This document shows, piece after piece, positions 34,875-42,998 of a DNA stretch of 64,000 nt; the first letter of the stretch is position 1; each line of letters begins with the position of its first letter. The position numbers were made by a program, and so were the translations under genes. The notes under the pieces are model-generated. The model had not been told where the DNA came from and did not search any database. It saw only the letters and a program-made list of their open reading frames with translations. The DNA lies in NCBI RefSeq assembly GCF_019396325.1, contig NZ_JAHKRO010000041.1:1-64000 (forward strand), read 5' to 3'. This DNA is from Nonomuraea ceibae. GTDB taxonomy: Bacteria > Actinomycetota > Actinomycetes > Streptosporangiales > Streptosporangiaceae.

Positions 34875-36342
34875 CCGTACGCGACGGGCCGGCCCCGTGG
34901 AGGGCGCGCAGCGCGGGTTTCACGATCTTCCCCGAGGCCGTGCGCGGGATGCTGTCGGCCCAGACGACCGACCGGGGGATCTTGTACCGGGCGAGCCGCC
35001 CATCCAGGTAGTCCAGCAGGTCCCCGGCGTCGGCGCCCGGCTCGCGGACGACGATCGCCAGGCCCGTCTCGCCCCACCTCGGGTCGGGGACGCCGATCAC
35101 GGCGCAGTCGGCGACGCCCGGATGGGTCGCGATCACCGCCTCGACCTCGGCCGGGTAGACGTTCTCGCCGCCGGAGACGTACATGTCCTTGATCCGGTCG
35201 ACGATGTAGGCGTAGCCGTCCGCGTCGGCGCGGGCGACGTCGCCGGTGCGCAGCCACCCGTCCGGGGCGGCGGGCGGGCCGCCCCAGTAGCCGGTCATCA
35301 CGTTCGGGCCCCGGACCAGGACCTCGCCGGGCTCGCCCGGCGCGGCGTCGCGGCCGTCGGGCAGCGCGATCCGCACGTCGGTGAAGAAGTGCGGCACGCC
35401 CGCCGAGCCCGCCCTGGCCACCGCCTGGTCCGGCGGCAGATACAGCACGCCGGGGGAGGCCTCGGTCATCCCGTACCCCTGGCTGAAGGCCAGCCCGCGC
35501 GCCAGGTACGTCTCGATCGTGCGGAGCGGGACGGGCGCGCCGCCGCAGTTGAGCGTGCGCAGGCTCGACAGGTCCGCCCCGGCCCAGCCGGGGTGCGCGG
35601 CCAGCGCGTCGTACATCGTGGGCACCCCGAACAGGTACGTGACCCGCTCGGCCGCGATCGTCTCCAGCACCCGGCCGGGGTCGAACGCGTCCATGAGCAC
35701 CACCCGGCCGCCCTTGAGCAGCGTCGGCAGGCACGTCATGTTCAGCCCCGCGGTGTGGAACAGCGGCGCGACCACCAGCGTCACCTCGTCGGCGGCCAGG
35801 TCGACGTCCACGAGCACGTTGAGGCTGTTCCAGGTGACGTTGGCGTGGGAGAGCACCGCGCCCTTGGGCCGGCCCGTCGTGCCGGACGTGTACATGATCA
35901 TGCACGGGTCCTCGCCGGAGACGGCCTCGACGGCCGCCTCGGGTTCCGCCTCGGCCAGCAGCTCCTCGTAGTCGCCGAGCGGGATCCGGCACGGCACGTC
36001 CAGCTCCGCCGCAGGCGGCGCGTGCACGAGGGCCGCCACGCCGCAGTCGGACAGCACGTAGGCCAGCTCGGGGGCGGCGAGCCGGACGTTGAGCGGCACG
36101 AACACCGCCCCCAGCGTCCCGGTGGCGAACAGCGTCTCCAGGAACGCCGGATGGTTCGCCCCCAGGTACGCCACCCGGTCCCCGCGCCCCACGCCCCGCC
36201 CGCGCAGCACGCGGGCCAGCCGCAGCACCCGCTCGTGCAGCTCCCGGTACGTGACGCGCCGCCCGCCGTGGACGACGGCCACCCGGTCCGGCGTCCGGCG
36301 GGCCCGGCGCTCCGGCCAGGAGCCGACGCCGCCGTCACGCAT
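34867..36342 (-). CDS. AMP-forming acyl-CoA synthetase/ligase
   Basis: A 491-residue ANL-superfamily enzyme that activates a carboxylic acid to its CoA thioester via acyl-AMP. P-loop YTSGTTGRPKG (151-161), GYGMTEASPG, GWLRTGDVARAD and the catalytic Lys in PRTASGKIVKPALR are all present. It overlaps the upstream hydrolase gene by 8 bases. With the PaaX regulator and MHS transporter it suggests a catabolic unit for an imported aromatic or fatty acid; the acid is not identifiable. Confidence 0.9.
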   Translation of the reverse strand: MRDGGVGSWPERRARRTPDRVAVVHGGRRVTYRELHERVLRLARVLRGRGVGRGDRVAYLGANHPAFLETLFATGTLGAVFVPLNVRLAAPELAYVLSDCGVAALVHAPPAAELDVPCRIPLGDYEELLAEAEPEAAVEAVSGEDPCMIMYTSGTTGRPKGAVLSHANVTWNSLNVLVDVDLAADEVTLVVAPLFHTAGLNMTCLPTLLKGGRVVLMDAFDPGRVLETIAAERVTYLFGVPTMYDALAAHPGWAGADLSSLRTLNCGGAPVPLRTIETYLARGLAFSQGYGMTEASPGVLYLPPDQAVARAGSAGVPHFFTDVRIALPDGRDAAPGEPGEVLVRGPNVMTGYWGGPPAAPDGWLRTGDVARADADGYAYIVDRIKDMYVSGGENVYPAEVEAVIATHPGVADCAVIGVPDPRWGETGLAIVVREPGADAGDLLDYLDGRLARYKIPRSVVWADSIPRTASGKIVKPALRALHGAGPSRTAT

Positions 36343-37222
36343 CGCTCTTGCCCAGGCCGAGCAGCCGGGCCGCGTTGTCCTTGAGGATCAGCGGCCGTAC
36401 CTCCGGCTTGATGTCCAGCTCGGCGAAGTCGGCCAGCCACCGGTCGGGGGTGATCACCGGATAGTCGGAGCCGAACAGCACCTTGTCCTTCAGCAGCGTG
36501 TTGGCGTAACGGACGAGCTGCGGCGGGAAGTACTTCGGCGACCAGCCGGACAGGTCGATGTGCACCGACGGCTTGTGCGTGGCCACCGCCAGCGCCTCGT
36601 CCTGCCAGGGGAACGACGGGTGCGCCAGGATGATCGTCAGGTCCGGGAAGTCGGCGGCGACGTCGTCGACGAGCATCGGGTCGGAGTGCTTCAGCCGGAT
36701 GCCGCCGCCGCCCGGTACGCCCGCGCCGATGCCGGTCTGCCCGGTGTGGAACAGCGCGGGCACGCCCAGCTCCTGCAGCGCCTCGTACAGGGGGTAGGCC
36801 ATCCGGTCGTTCGGGGCGAAGCCCTGCAGGCTGGGGTGGAACTTGAAGCCGCGCACGCCGTGCCCGGCCACCAGGCGGCGGGCCAGCCGGACGCCCGCCC
36901 GGCCCCGCCACGGGTCGACGCTGGCGAACGGGATCAGCACGTCGGGATGCTCGGCGCAGGCGGCGGCGACCTCCTCGGCCGGGATCGGCGGGTGCCCGGT
37001 CGCGTGCTCGGCGTCCACGGTGAACACCACGGCGGCCATCTTGCGCTCGCGGTAGTAGGCCGCGATCTCGGGGATGGCGGGCTCGCGGGCGCCGCGCACC
37101 TTGAAGTAGGCGGCGGAGGCGGCCGACAGCTCCGGGCTGAGCGACGGGTGCCCGGAGGCGGAGATCTCGGCGTGGGTGTGGACGTCGATGGCGGTAAGTT
37201 CGTCCAGGTCGAGCGCCGTCAT
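36335..37222 (-). CDS. Amidohydrolase-2 family protein (ACMSD/resorcylate decarboxylase-like)
   Basis: A 295-residue TIM-barrel metal enzyme. DVHTHAEIS near the N-terminus provides the HxH pair; LFHTGQTG, ILAHPSFPW and FGSDYPVITPD supply the further His and Asp ligands. Members decarboxylate or hydrolyse aromatic acids (aminocarboxymuconate semialdehyde, gamma-resorcylate, 4-oxalomesaconate). It is the first gene of the operon with the acyl-CoA synthetase. ATG at 37222 follows a GGAGT-type ribosome site. Confidence 0.88.
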   Translation of the reverse strand: MTALDLDELTAIDVHTHAEISASGHPSLSPELSAASAAYFKVRGAREPAIPEIAAYYRERKMAAVVFTVDAEHATGHPPIPAEEVAAACAEHPDVLIPFASVDPWRGRAGVRLARRLVAGHGVRGFKFHPSLQGFAPNDRMAYPLYEALQELGVPALFHTGQTGIGAGVPGGGGIRLKHSDPMLVDDVAADFPDLTIILAHPSFPWQDEALAVATHKPSVHIDLSGWSPKYFPPQLVRYANTLLKDKVLFGSDYPVITPDRWLADFAELDIKPEVRPLILKDNAARLLGLGKSDA

Positions 37223-37470
37223 CGGGACTCCTTCCGCGAATCGGGGCTGCCGGGGCCGGCCCTGCGGCCGACGTTAGACAGATTCGCGTCGCCGGTCAAC
37301 AATGTGCGCCAGGTTGGATCTGTCCGTGAAACTGGCCACGCTTGACCGGGGGATTACGCCGGGCGGGGTAGCAATACGGCGAGGTCAGAGCCGCGCGGAG
37401 GCTGACGGCGATGACCGGGCGGCCGTTCGCCTATCGGGGGGTTGGCGAACGGAACGCCGGACGAGAAGGT
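37223..37470. other. Intergenic region between hydrolase and ECF sigma operon
   Basis: With the adjoining terminator this gene-free stretch is about 290 bases. It should hold the promoter of the hydrolase-synthetase operon; no frame has convincing coding character, and I recognise no clear operator. Confidence 0.5.
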
Positions 37471-37500
37471 GGGGCCGGGCGGCGCTGTCCGCCCGGCCCC
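37471..37500. terminator. Strong terminator after ECF sigma gene
   Basis: GGGGCCGGGCGG and CCGCCCGGCCCC pair perfectly over 12 bp around a 6-base loop, 13 bases past the sigma-factor stop. The stem is symmetrical and could also act on the other strand. Confidence 0.8.
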
Positions 37501-37513
37501 CTTGGCGTCCCGG

Positions 37514-38776
37514 TCAGCCCGCCTCGCCGTGCGCCTCGGCCTTCTGCCGCAGGTAGCGCTGCTCGGGCAGGCTCGTGGTGAGCCGGGCGGCCAGCCGGTA
37601 GTTCTCCCGCGCGGCGACGTGCTCGCCGGCCAGGTCCTGCAGATGCGCCCGGACGGCGTGCAGCCGGTGGTGGCGGGCCATCCGGGGATCGTCGTCGAGG
37701 CTCTCCAGCAGGTCCAGCCCGGCGCGCGGGCCGCGCGTCATCGCCACCGCGATCGCGTGGTTGAGCGTCACCATCGGGTTCGGCGCGATCCGGCCGAGGA
37801 TCCCGTACAGGATGCGGATCTGCTCCCAGTCGGTGTCCTCGGCGCGCGGCGCCTGCACGTGCAGCGCCGCGATCGCCGCCTGGAGCTGGTACGGGCCCAG
37901 GGGCGAGGCCGACATCGCGGCGGTCACCAGCGCCGTGCCCTCCTCGGCCAGGGCCGCGTCCCACAGACCGCGGTCCTGCTCGGCCAGCGGCACCAGGCCG
38001 CCGTCCGGGCCGGTGCGGGCCGGCCGCCGGGCCTCGGTCAGCAGCATCAGCGCCAGCAGCCCGGCCACCTCGCCGTCGTCCGGCAGCGACCGGTGCACCA
38101 GCCGCGTGAGCCGGATCGCCTCCGCCGTCAGCTCGCCCCGGTGCAGGTCGGGGCCGGAACTGGCGGTGTAGCCCTCGTTGAAGATCAGGTAGAGCGTGTG
38201 CAGCACCGCGTCCAGCCGGTCGGCCCGCTCGCCCGGCGGCGGCAGCTCGAACGACGCGCCCGCCGCCTTGATCCGCTGCTTGGCGCGGCTGATCCGCGGC
38301 GCCATCGTCGCCTCCGGCACCAGGAACGCCCGCGCGATCTCGGCCGTGGTGAGGCCGCTGACGGCCCGCAGCGTGAGCGCCACCTGCGACGCTGGCGTCA
38401 GCGCCGGATGGCAGCACAGGAACAGCAGCGTGAGCGTGTCGTCCCGGTCACCCGGCCCCTCCTCGCCCGGCGCCGGGGCCAGGTCGGCGTCCGGCGCCTC
38501 CCGCACGGCCGCGGCCACCTCCCGGCGCCGGCGCGCCTGCTCGCTGCGTACGTGATCGACCAGGCGGCGGGAGGCGACCGTGATCAGCCAGGCGCGCGGG
38601 CTGTCCGGCACCCCCTCGGCGGGCCACTGGGACGCCGCCGCGAGCAGCGCCTCCTGGACCGCGTCCTCGCACTCCTCGAACCCGCCGTAGCGGCGCATGA
38701 GCACGCCGAGGACCTGCGGCGCCAGCTCGCGCAGCAGGTCCCCGAGCCGTTCTGTGGCGCTCGCGTCCACGTTCAC
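37514..38776 (-). CDS. ECF42-group RNA polymerase sigma factor
   Basis: A 420-residue extracytoplasmic-function sigma factor, twice the usual ECF length. Sigma region 2 (ECEDAVQEALLAA, RAWLITVASRRLVDHVRSE) and region 4 (ALTLRAVSGLTTAEIARAFLV) occupy residues 1 to about 175. The rest is the TPR-like C-terminal extension of the ECF42 group (FNEGYTASSGPDLHR, GPYQLQAAIAALH). ECF42 factors have no anti-sigma factor and are encoded with YCII/DGPF proteins, exactly as here. Its ATG overlaps the stop of the preceding YCII gene. A promoter resembling the group's target motif precedes the operon, so it probably drives its own transcription. Confidence 0.92.
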   Translation of the reverse strand: MNVDASATERLGDLLRELAPQVLGVLMRRYGGFEECEDAVQEALLAAASQWPAEGVPDSPRAWLITVASRRLVDHVRSEQARRRREVAAAVREAPDADLAPAPGEEGPGDRDDTLTLLFLCCHPALTPASQVALTLRAVSGLTTAEIARAFLVPEATMAPRISRAKQRIKAAGASFELPPPGERADRLDAVLHTLYLIFNEGYTASSGPDLHRGELTAEAIRLTRLVHRSLPDDGEVAGLLALMLLTEARRPARTGPDGGLVPLAEQDRGLWDAALAEEGTALVTAAMSASPLGPYQLQAAIAALHVQAPRAEDTDWEQIRILYGILGRIAPNPMVTLNHAIAVAMTRGPRAGLDLLESLDDDPRMARHHRLHAVRAHLQDLAGEHVAARENYRLAARLTTSLPEQRYLRQKAEAHGEAG

Positions 38777-39078
38777 ATCTCCAGTCCGGCCGGGTCCATC
38801 AGCGGGCGCACCTCCACGCCGCCCGGCAGCAGCGCGGCCAGCTCCAGCGCGCGCTCCCGGCTCTCACAGTCGACAACGTACTGGCCGGTGACGTGTTCCC
38901 CGGCGCCCGCGTACGGGCCCTCGGTCACCGCCGGCACGCCGTCCACCACCCGCACCACGGCGCTGAGGGACGGGTCGGCGAGCGCGTGCCCGCCGACCAG
39001 CTCGCCCGCCTGCCGGGCCGCGGTCACGAACGCCTCGTGGCCCGCCGCGTCCGCGTAGAGGCTCAGTAAGAACTTCAT
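38773..39078 (-). CDS. YCII-related (DGPF) protein
   Basis: A 101-residue ferredoxin-like-fold protein typical of ECF42 operons. It starts MKFLLSLYAD; the family's DGPF signature appears as VTEGPYAGAGE, followed by ESRERALELAALLPGGVEVRP. It lies 5 bases after the second YCII gene and overlaps the sigma gene by 4 bases. Shorter and more divergent than its paralogue. Molecular role unknown; the family is thought to give input to, or be a target of, the sigma factor. Confidence 0.88.
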   Translation of the reverse strand: MKFLLSLYADAAGHEAFVTAARQAGELVGGHALADPSLSAVVRVVDGVPAVTEGPYAGAGEHVTGQYVVDCESRERALELAALLPGGVEVRPLMDPAGLEM

Positions 39079-39083
39079 CGCGC

Positions 39084-39440
39084 TCAGCCCGAGAAGACGA
39101 CCGGCCGCACCTCGATGCCGAGCCCCGGCACGCCGGCGTCGGGGATGAGCGCGGCCAGCTCCAGCGCGCGCTCCCGGCTCTCGCACTCGACGAGGTAGTA
39201 GCCGCCGAGGTACTCCTTGGCCTCCAGGTACGGGCCGTCCGTCACGGCGGGGACGCCGTCGCGCACCCGGACGACGGCGCTCTGCGCCGGCTCGGCCAGC
39301 GCGGCGGTGCCCAGCAGCTCGCCGGACCGCTTCACGGTGTCCATGAAGGCGCCGTGGCCGTTCATCACCTCGTCGCGTTCCTCCTCGGTCAGCGAGTCCC
39401 AGATCAGCGGGTTCACATGCATGATCAGCAGAAATTTCAT
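39084..39440 (-). CDS. YCII-related (DGPF) protein
   Basis: A 118-residue YCII-family protein, first gene of the ECF42 operon. ATG at 39440 has AAGGAG upstream. The signature reads VTDGPYLEAKEYLGGYYLVE and the terminal block is ESRERALELAALIPD. Paralogue of the next gene. YCII domains have a conserved His/Asp pair in some members suggesting enzymatic activity, but no reaction can be assigned here. Confidence 0.9.
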   Translation of the reverse strand: MKFLLIMHVNPLIWDSLTEEERDEVMNGHGAFMDTVKRSGELLGTAALAEPAQSAVVRVRDGVPAVTDGPYLEAKEYLGGYYLVECESRERALELAALIPDAGVPGLGIEVRPVVFSG

Positions 39441-39487
39441 GACATCTCCTTCGGCGGTCGGGGCGCCCGGTGGCGCCCTCCGACTGA

Positions 39488-39516
39488 TGATCGGAGCCGT
39501 CCGCGCCGTCTTGACA
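39488..39516 (-). promoter_or_regulatory. Probable ECF42 target promoter
   Basis: On the minus strand TGTCAA (39516-39511) and CGATC (39492-39488) are 18 bases apart, upstream of the first YCII gene. From memory the ECF42 consensus is TGTCGA at -35 with CGA/TC at -10, so this differs at one -35 base. Confidence 0.55.
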
Positions 39517-39599
39517 TACCCCGCGCACACGTTTTCCCCGGCCTCCCGAAGGCGGGTCCCGCCCCGGTCCGCTGAGGTGCGGGCCGGGGCGGGCCGGGG

Positions 39600-39935
39600 T
39601 CAGACGCGCAGGCCGGTCTCGACCGGAAGGCCGGCTTCGACCCAGTCCTGGATCCCCTCACGGTACTTGCGCACGGCCGTGTAGCCGAGCGCGGCCAGCC
39701 GCCGGGCGACCGCCTCGCTGTTGGGGCAGGCCGGGTTGGAGCAGTAGGTCACGATCGCCGCGTCCTTGTCGGGCAGCAGCTCGGCGGCCCGTTCGGCCAC
39801 CTCGCTCTCCACCAGGGGGATCGCGCCCGGCAGGTGCTGCTGGGCGTAGTACTCGCCGCCGAGCGCGTCCACGACGACGACGGTCCCGGCGTCGATGGCG
39901 GCCTTGAGCTCGTCACGGGTGATGAGTGCGGTCAT
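39600..39935 (-). CDS. Rhodanese-like sulfurtransferase domain protein
   Basis: A 111-residue single rhodanese domain. The active loop is YCSNPACPNS; the first Cys, after the central beta strand IVTY, is the expected persulfide carrier. DALGGEYYAQQHLPGAIPL is the usual N-terminal substrate side. ATG at 39935 has GGAGG upstream. Divergent from a TetR gene with only 36 bases between starts, so both are probably repressed from the operator at 39954. Confidence 0.9.
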   Translation of the reverse strand: MTALITRDELKAAIDAGTVVVVDALGGEYYAQQHLPGAIPLVESEVAERAAELLPDKDAAIVTYCSNPACPNSEAVARRLAALGYTAVRKYREGIQDWVEAGLPVETGLRV

Positions 39936-39953
39936 TGCGACCTCCAAATAACT

Positions 39954-39965
39954 GGACTACAGTCC
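39954..39965. promoter_or_regulatory. Operator 1 between rhodanese and TetR genes
   Basis: GGACTACAGTCC has perfect 5-bp arms around AC and lies midway between the divergent starts. A related site follows at 39990. Confidence 0.6.
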
Positions 39966-39971
39966 GTTTCT

Positions 39972-40613
39972 GTGGATGATTCGGAAGTTAGCGGACCGCA
40001 GTCCGCTTCGTCAAGCGAGCCGCTGGAGATCCTCCGGAACAGGCCGCCCAAGGAACGGGCCGACGCCGCGCGCAACCGCGAGAAAGTGCTGGCCGCCGCC
40101 GCGAAACTGTTCCGCGAGCAGGGTGTGGAGAACGTCTCCATGGACGCCGTGGCCGCCGAGGCCGGAGTGGGCAAGGGCACGGTCTTCCGCCGCTTCGGCG
40201 ACCGGTCCGGCCTGGCCGTGGCGCTGCTCGACGAACGCGAACGCGAGCTGCAGCAGCGCGTCATCTCCGGCCCGCCGCCGCTCGGCCCCGGCGCGCCCGC
40301 CGCCGACCGGCTCGCCGCCTTCGCCGACGCCTACCTCGACTACCTCGCCGGCCACCTCGACCTGGTGCGCATGTCGGAGACCGCGGGCCCCGGCGCCCGC
40401 TACCGGATCGGCGCCTACCGGTTCTGGCACCGGCACGTGGCCATCCTGCTCGGCCAGGCGCGCCCCGGCTGCGACGCCGACGCCCTGGCCCATGCCCTGC
40501 TGGCCCCGCTCGGCGCCGAAACGGCCACCGCCGTCCGCGCCGAGGTGGGCGACGACCGGGTCCGGCAGGCGGTCCGCGCCGTCGTGCTCGCCGTGGCCTC
40601 AGCGCCTGACTGA
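39972..40613 (+). CDS. TetR-family regulator divergent from rhodanese
   Basis: A 213-residue regulator. Helix-turn-helix: VSMDAVAAEAGVGKGTVFRRFGDRSG. GTG at 39972 is the most upstream reasonable start and has no Shine-Dalgarno site; the first 20 codons then overlap a second operator. No ATG or GTG follows before the conserved helix, so a start further down is unlikely. Probably represses itself and the rhodanese gene. Its 3' end overlaps the convergent TetR gene by 15 bases. Confidence 0.87.
   Translation: MDDSEVSGPQSASSSEPLEILRNRPPKERADAARNREKVLAAAAKLFREQGVENVSMDAVAAEAGVGKGTVFRRFGDRSGLAVALLDERERELQQRVISGPPPLGPGAPAADRLAAFADAYLDYLAGHLDLVRMSETAGPGARYRIGAYRFWHRHVAILLGQARPGCDADALAHALLAPLGAETATAVRAEVGDDRVRQAVRAVVLAVASAPD
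39990..40007. promoter_or_regulatory. Operator 2 inside the TetR 5' coding region
   Basis: AGCGGACCGCAGTCCGCT has 7-bp perfect arms around CGCA and shares GGAC/GTCC half-sites with operator 1, 36 bases away centre to centre. Confidence 0.6.
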
Positions 40614-41234
40614 CCCGCCGTCCCCGGCCTTCCGTACGACGGCGCCGTCCACGATGACCTCGGCCACGCGGCGGACGGCCTCCCTGGTGACGGCCTCCGG
40701 CGGCCCCGTGACCAGCGTGAACAGCGCGCCCCCGTAGAGCGCGAGCATCGCGGGGATGCGCTCGCGCGGGATCGTCACGCCCACCTTGTCGTGATGCCCG
40801 GCGGTGAACCGCAGCGCGGACGCTTGGAGGCGCGCGAGCGCCGCCGCCAGCGCCGGGCGGCGGGCCGCCTCGAGCTGCAACTCGAAGATCGCCAGGTAGC
40901 GGGTGCGCAGCGTGGTCGCCGCCGTCAGCAGCGACTCGGCCAGCAACTCGACCATGCCGGCGGCCTGGCCGGTGCCGGTGGCCCGGTCGGTGTCGGCGGC
41001 CTGGTCAGTGTCGGTGGCCCGGTCGGTGTCGGCGTGGTGCAGCTCGGCCACCCGTTCGGCGGCGGCCACCAGCAGCGCCTCCCGGCTGCGGAAGTAGTTG
41101 GACGCCGTGCCCGGCGGCAGCCCCGCCTCCTTCTCCACCGCCCGATGGGTCAGCCCGTGCGCGCCCGCCGACGCCAGCAGCGCGATGGCGGCGTCGGCGA
41201 TGGCCCGGCGCCGGGCCGGATTGGTGGGCGGCAC
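40599..41234 (-). CDS. TetR-family regulator divergent from FAD monooxygenase
   Basis: A 211-residue regulator with helix-turn-helix LTHRAVEKEAGLPPGTASNYFRS. Between helix 4 and the ligand domain it holds a six-residue repeat, copies reading DTDRAT, DTDQAA, DTDRAT and GTGQAA, encoded by an 18-base tandem repeat. This extends the linker beyond what the family needs. A 12-bp palindrome lies in the 55-base gap to the divergent monooxygenase gene, so it very likely controls that gene and itself. Confidence 0.88.
   Translation of the reverse strand: MPPTNPARRRAIADAAIALLASAGAHGLTHRAVEKEAGLPPGTASNYFRSREALLVAAAERVAELHHADTDRATDTDQAADTDRATGTGQAAGMVELLAESLLTAATTLRTRYLAIFELQLEAARRPALAAALARLQASALRFTAGHHDKVGVTIPRERIPAMLALYGGALFTLVTGPPEAVTREAVRRVAEVIVDGAVVRKAGDGGSVRR
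40962..41033 (-). repeat. In-frame 18-base tandem repeat in a TetR gene
   Basis: Four adjacent 18-base units; the second and fourth (plus-strand GGCCCGGTCGGTGTCGGC) are identical and the others differ at two to four bases. It encodes four copies of a six-residue Asp/Gly-Thr-rich unit. Confidence 0.85.
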
Positions 41235-41254
41235 ACCCCCATGCTACCAATGAA

Positions 41255-41266
41255 CGTACTAGTACG
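41255..41266. promoter_or_regulatory. Palindromic operator CGTACTAGTACG
   Basis: A perfect 12-bp palindrome in the 55-base gap between the divergent TetR and monooxygenase genes. It is placed to control both. Confidence 0.65.
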
Positions 41267-41289
41267 ATCGTAGTGAATGAGGAGGGCGC

Positions 41290-42435
41290 ATGAGGATCGC
41301 CGTCGTCGGAGCGGGGCTCGGGGGAGTGGCGGCCGCCGTCGGCCTGCACCGCGCGGGCCACGAGGTGACGCTCTTCGAGCGCGCCGCCGAGCTGAGGGAG
41401 GCCGGCACCGGGATCGTCGTCATGCCGAACGGCCTCCGCGCCCTGGACAGCCTGGACCTGGCCGCGGACGTGCGCCGGCACGGCCTGCACGCCGCGAGCG
41501 GCGGCCTGCGGGACTGGCGCGGCCGGCCGCTGCTGGTCACCGACGCGGTCCAGGGCCAGCGGAAGGTGGGCAGCCTCGCCATCCTCGACCGCGCCGAGCT
41601 GCACCGCGCCATCCGCGCCCCGCTGCCCGCCGACCTGGTGCGCACCGGCGTCCCGGTCGACCGCGTGGAGGCGCGGGACACCGGCGTGACCGTCATCGCC
41701 GACGGCGCCCCCGTCGCCACGGCCGACGCCGTCGTCGCGGCCGACGGCATCGGCAGCAGGCTGCGCGCCCAGCTCTTCCCCGGGCACCCGGGGGTGCGCC
41801 GGACCGGCCGGATGGACCTGCGCGGGATGCTGCCCCGCCCGCCCGGCCTCGACCCGAGCCTGCTCGCCGGCCAGTTCGTCGACCGGCGCAGCGGGGCGAT
41901 GTTCGGCCTGTTCCCCGTCGGCCCCGACCGGCTGTACTGGTTCACCGACTCCGCCCTCGACGGCCCGCCGCCCGGAGCGGACGAGGCACGGCGGCGGATG
42001 CTGTCCCTGATGGCCGACTGGCACCCGCTCGTCACGTCCCTCATCGAGGCCACCCCGCCCGGCGACGTCTACGTCGACCCGATCGCCCGCCTCGCCGAAC
42101 CGCTCCCCTCCTACGCCGCCGGCCGGATCGCGCTCCTCGGCGACGCCGCCCACGCCATGCCGCCCGACCTCGGCCAGGGCGCCAGCCAGGCGTTCGAGGA
42201 CGCCGCCGCGCTCACCCGCTGCCTGACCGGCGCCGGACCCGGCGACGTCGCCGCGCGGCTGCTGCGCTACGACGCCGAGCGGCGGCCCCGCGCCGACCGC
42301 GTCATGCGCGCCGCCTCCCGGCAGTCGCGCCTGACCAGCCAGACCGGCGCCCCCGCCTGGCTGCGCGACGTCCTGCTGCGCGCCATCCCGTCCTGGCTCG
42401 CCACCCGGCAACTGGCCGCCCTCTGGCACGCCTAG
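41290..42435 (+). CDS. FAD-dependent monooxygenase (PHBH-type)
   Basis: A 381-residue class A flavin monooxygenase. Dinucleotide motif GAGLGG (7-12), ADGIGSRLR (the DG motif) and RIALLGDAAHAMPPDLGQGA (the GD motif that contacts FAD ribityl) are complete. Such enzymes hydroxylate aromatic or polyketide-like substrates, including antibiotics such as tetracyclines or rifamycins. GAGGAG precedes ATG 41290. Control by a divergent TetR regulator suggests substrate-induced detoxification; substrate unknown. Confidence 0.92.
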   Translation: MRIAVVGAGLGGVAAAVGLHRAGHEVTLFERAAELREAGTGIVVMPNGLRALDSLDLAADVRRHGLHAASGGLRDWRGRPLLVTDAVQGQRKVGSLAILDRAELHRAIRAPLPADLVRTGVPVDRVEARDTGVTVIADGAPVATADAVVAADGIGSRLRAQLFPGHPGVRRTGRMDLRGMLPRPPGLDPSLLAGQFVDRRSGAMFGLFPVGPDRLYWFTDSALDGPPPGADEARRRMLSLMADWHPLVTSLIEATPPGDVYVDPIARLAEPLPSYAAGRIALLGDAAHAMPPDLGQGASQAFEDAAALTRCLTGAGPGDVAARLLRYDAERRPRADRVMRAASRQSRLTSQTGAPAWLRDVLLRAIPSWLATRQLAALWHA

Positions 42436-42515
42436 AGCCGCCGGGACGAGGGGCATCGACAGGCTCCCACCGGGCAGGGGAACCGGAGATCCGGCTCGGC
42501 GCGGAGGTGGCCGAC

Positions 42516-42965
42516 ATGCACGTCCTGCTCAGAAGCTGGCTCGCCGGCGCCGCCGGCACCAGCGCGCTCAACACCTGCTCCTACCTGGACATGGCGATCC
42601 GCGCCCGTCCGGCCAGCGGGACGCCCCGCCGGGCGATAGCGGACCTGGCCGCACGCGCGCACGTCGACCTCGGCGACGACGAACGGGCCGGCCATCGCAA
42701 GGACGCCCTGGGTGCGCTCCTCGGCTACGGCACCGGCGCGATGGCGGCGCTCTGCTACGGCCTGCTCACCTCGGGCAGGCGGCCGGCCTGGCCCGTCGGC
42801 GTGCCCATGCTCGCCGGGCTGGCGATGATCGGCTCGACCGGGCCGCTCACCGCGCTCGGGATCACCGACCCGCGCACCTGGTCGGCCGCGGACTGGATCT
42901 CGGACGTGGTCCCTCACCTGGCGTACGGGGTGGCGGCCTATCTGGCCTACGCGTCACTCGGCTGA
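42516..42965 (+). CDS. Small membrane protein of unknown function
   Basis: A 149-residue protein. ATG at 42516 has GGAGGTGG a few bases upstream. Hydrophobic segments: SWLAGAAGTSALN at the start, LGYGTGAMAALCYGLL, VGVPMLAGLAMIGSTGPL and HLAYGVAAYLAYASLG. It looks like an integral membrane protein with three or four segments. It follows the monooxygenase by 80 bases. I do not recognise a named family. Confidence 0.72.
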   Translation: MHVLLRSWLAGAAGTSALNTCSYLDMAIRARPASGTPRRAIADLAARAHVDLGDDERAGHRKDALGALLGYGTGAMAALCYGLLTSGRRPAWPVGVPMLAGLAMIGSTGPLTALGITDPRTWSAADWISDVVPHLAYGVAAYLAYASLG

Positions 42966-42998
42966 CACGGCCACGAGCCGCCACCCCTGCCGCTCCGA

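Noticed and set aside
37302-37556. 84-codon plus-strand frame in the gap before the ECF sigma gene
   Set aside because: It has no ribosome site, crosses the strong terminator and runs antisense into the sigma gene; Arg-rich composition.
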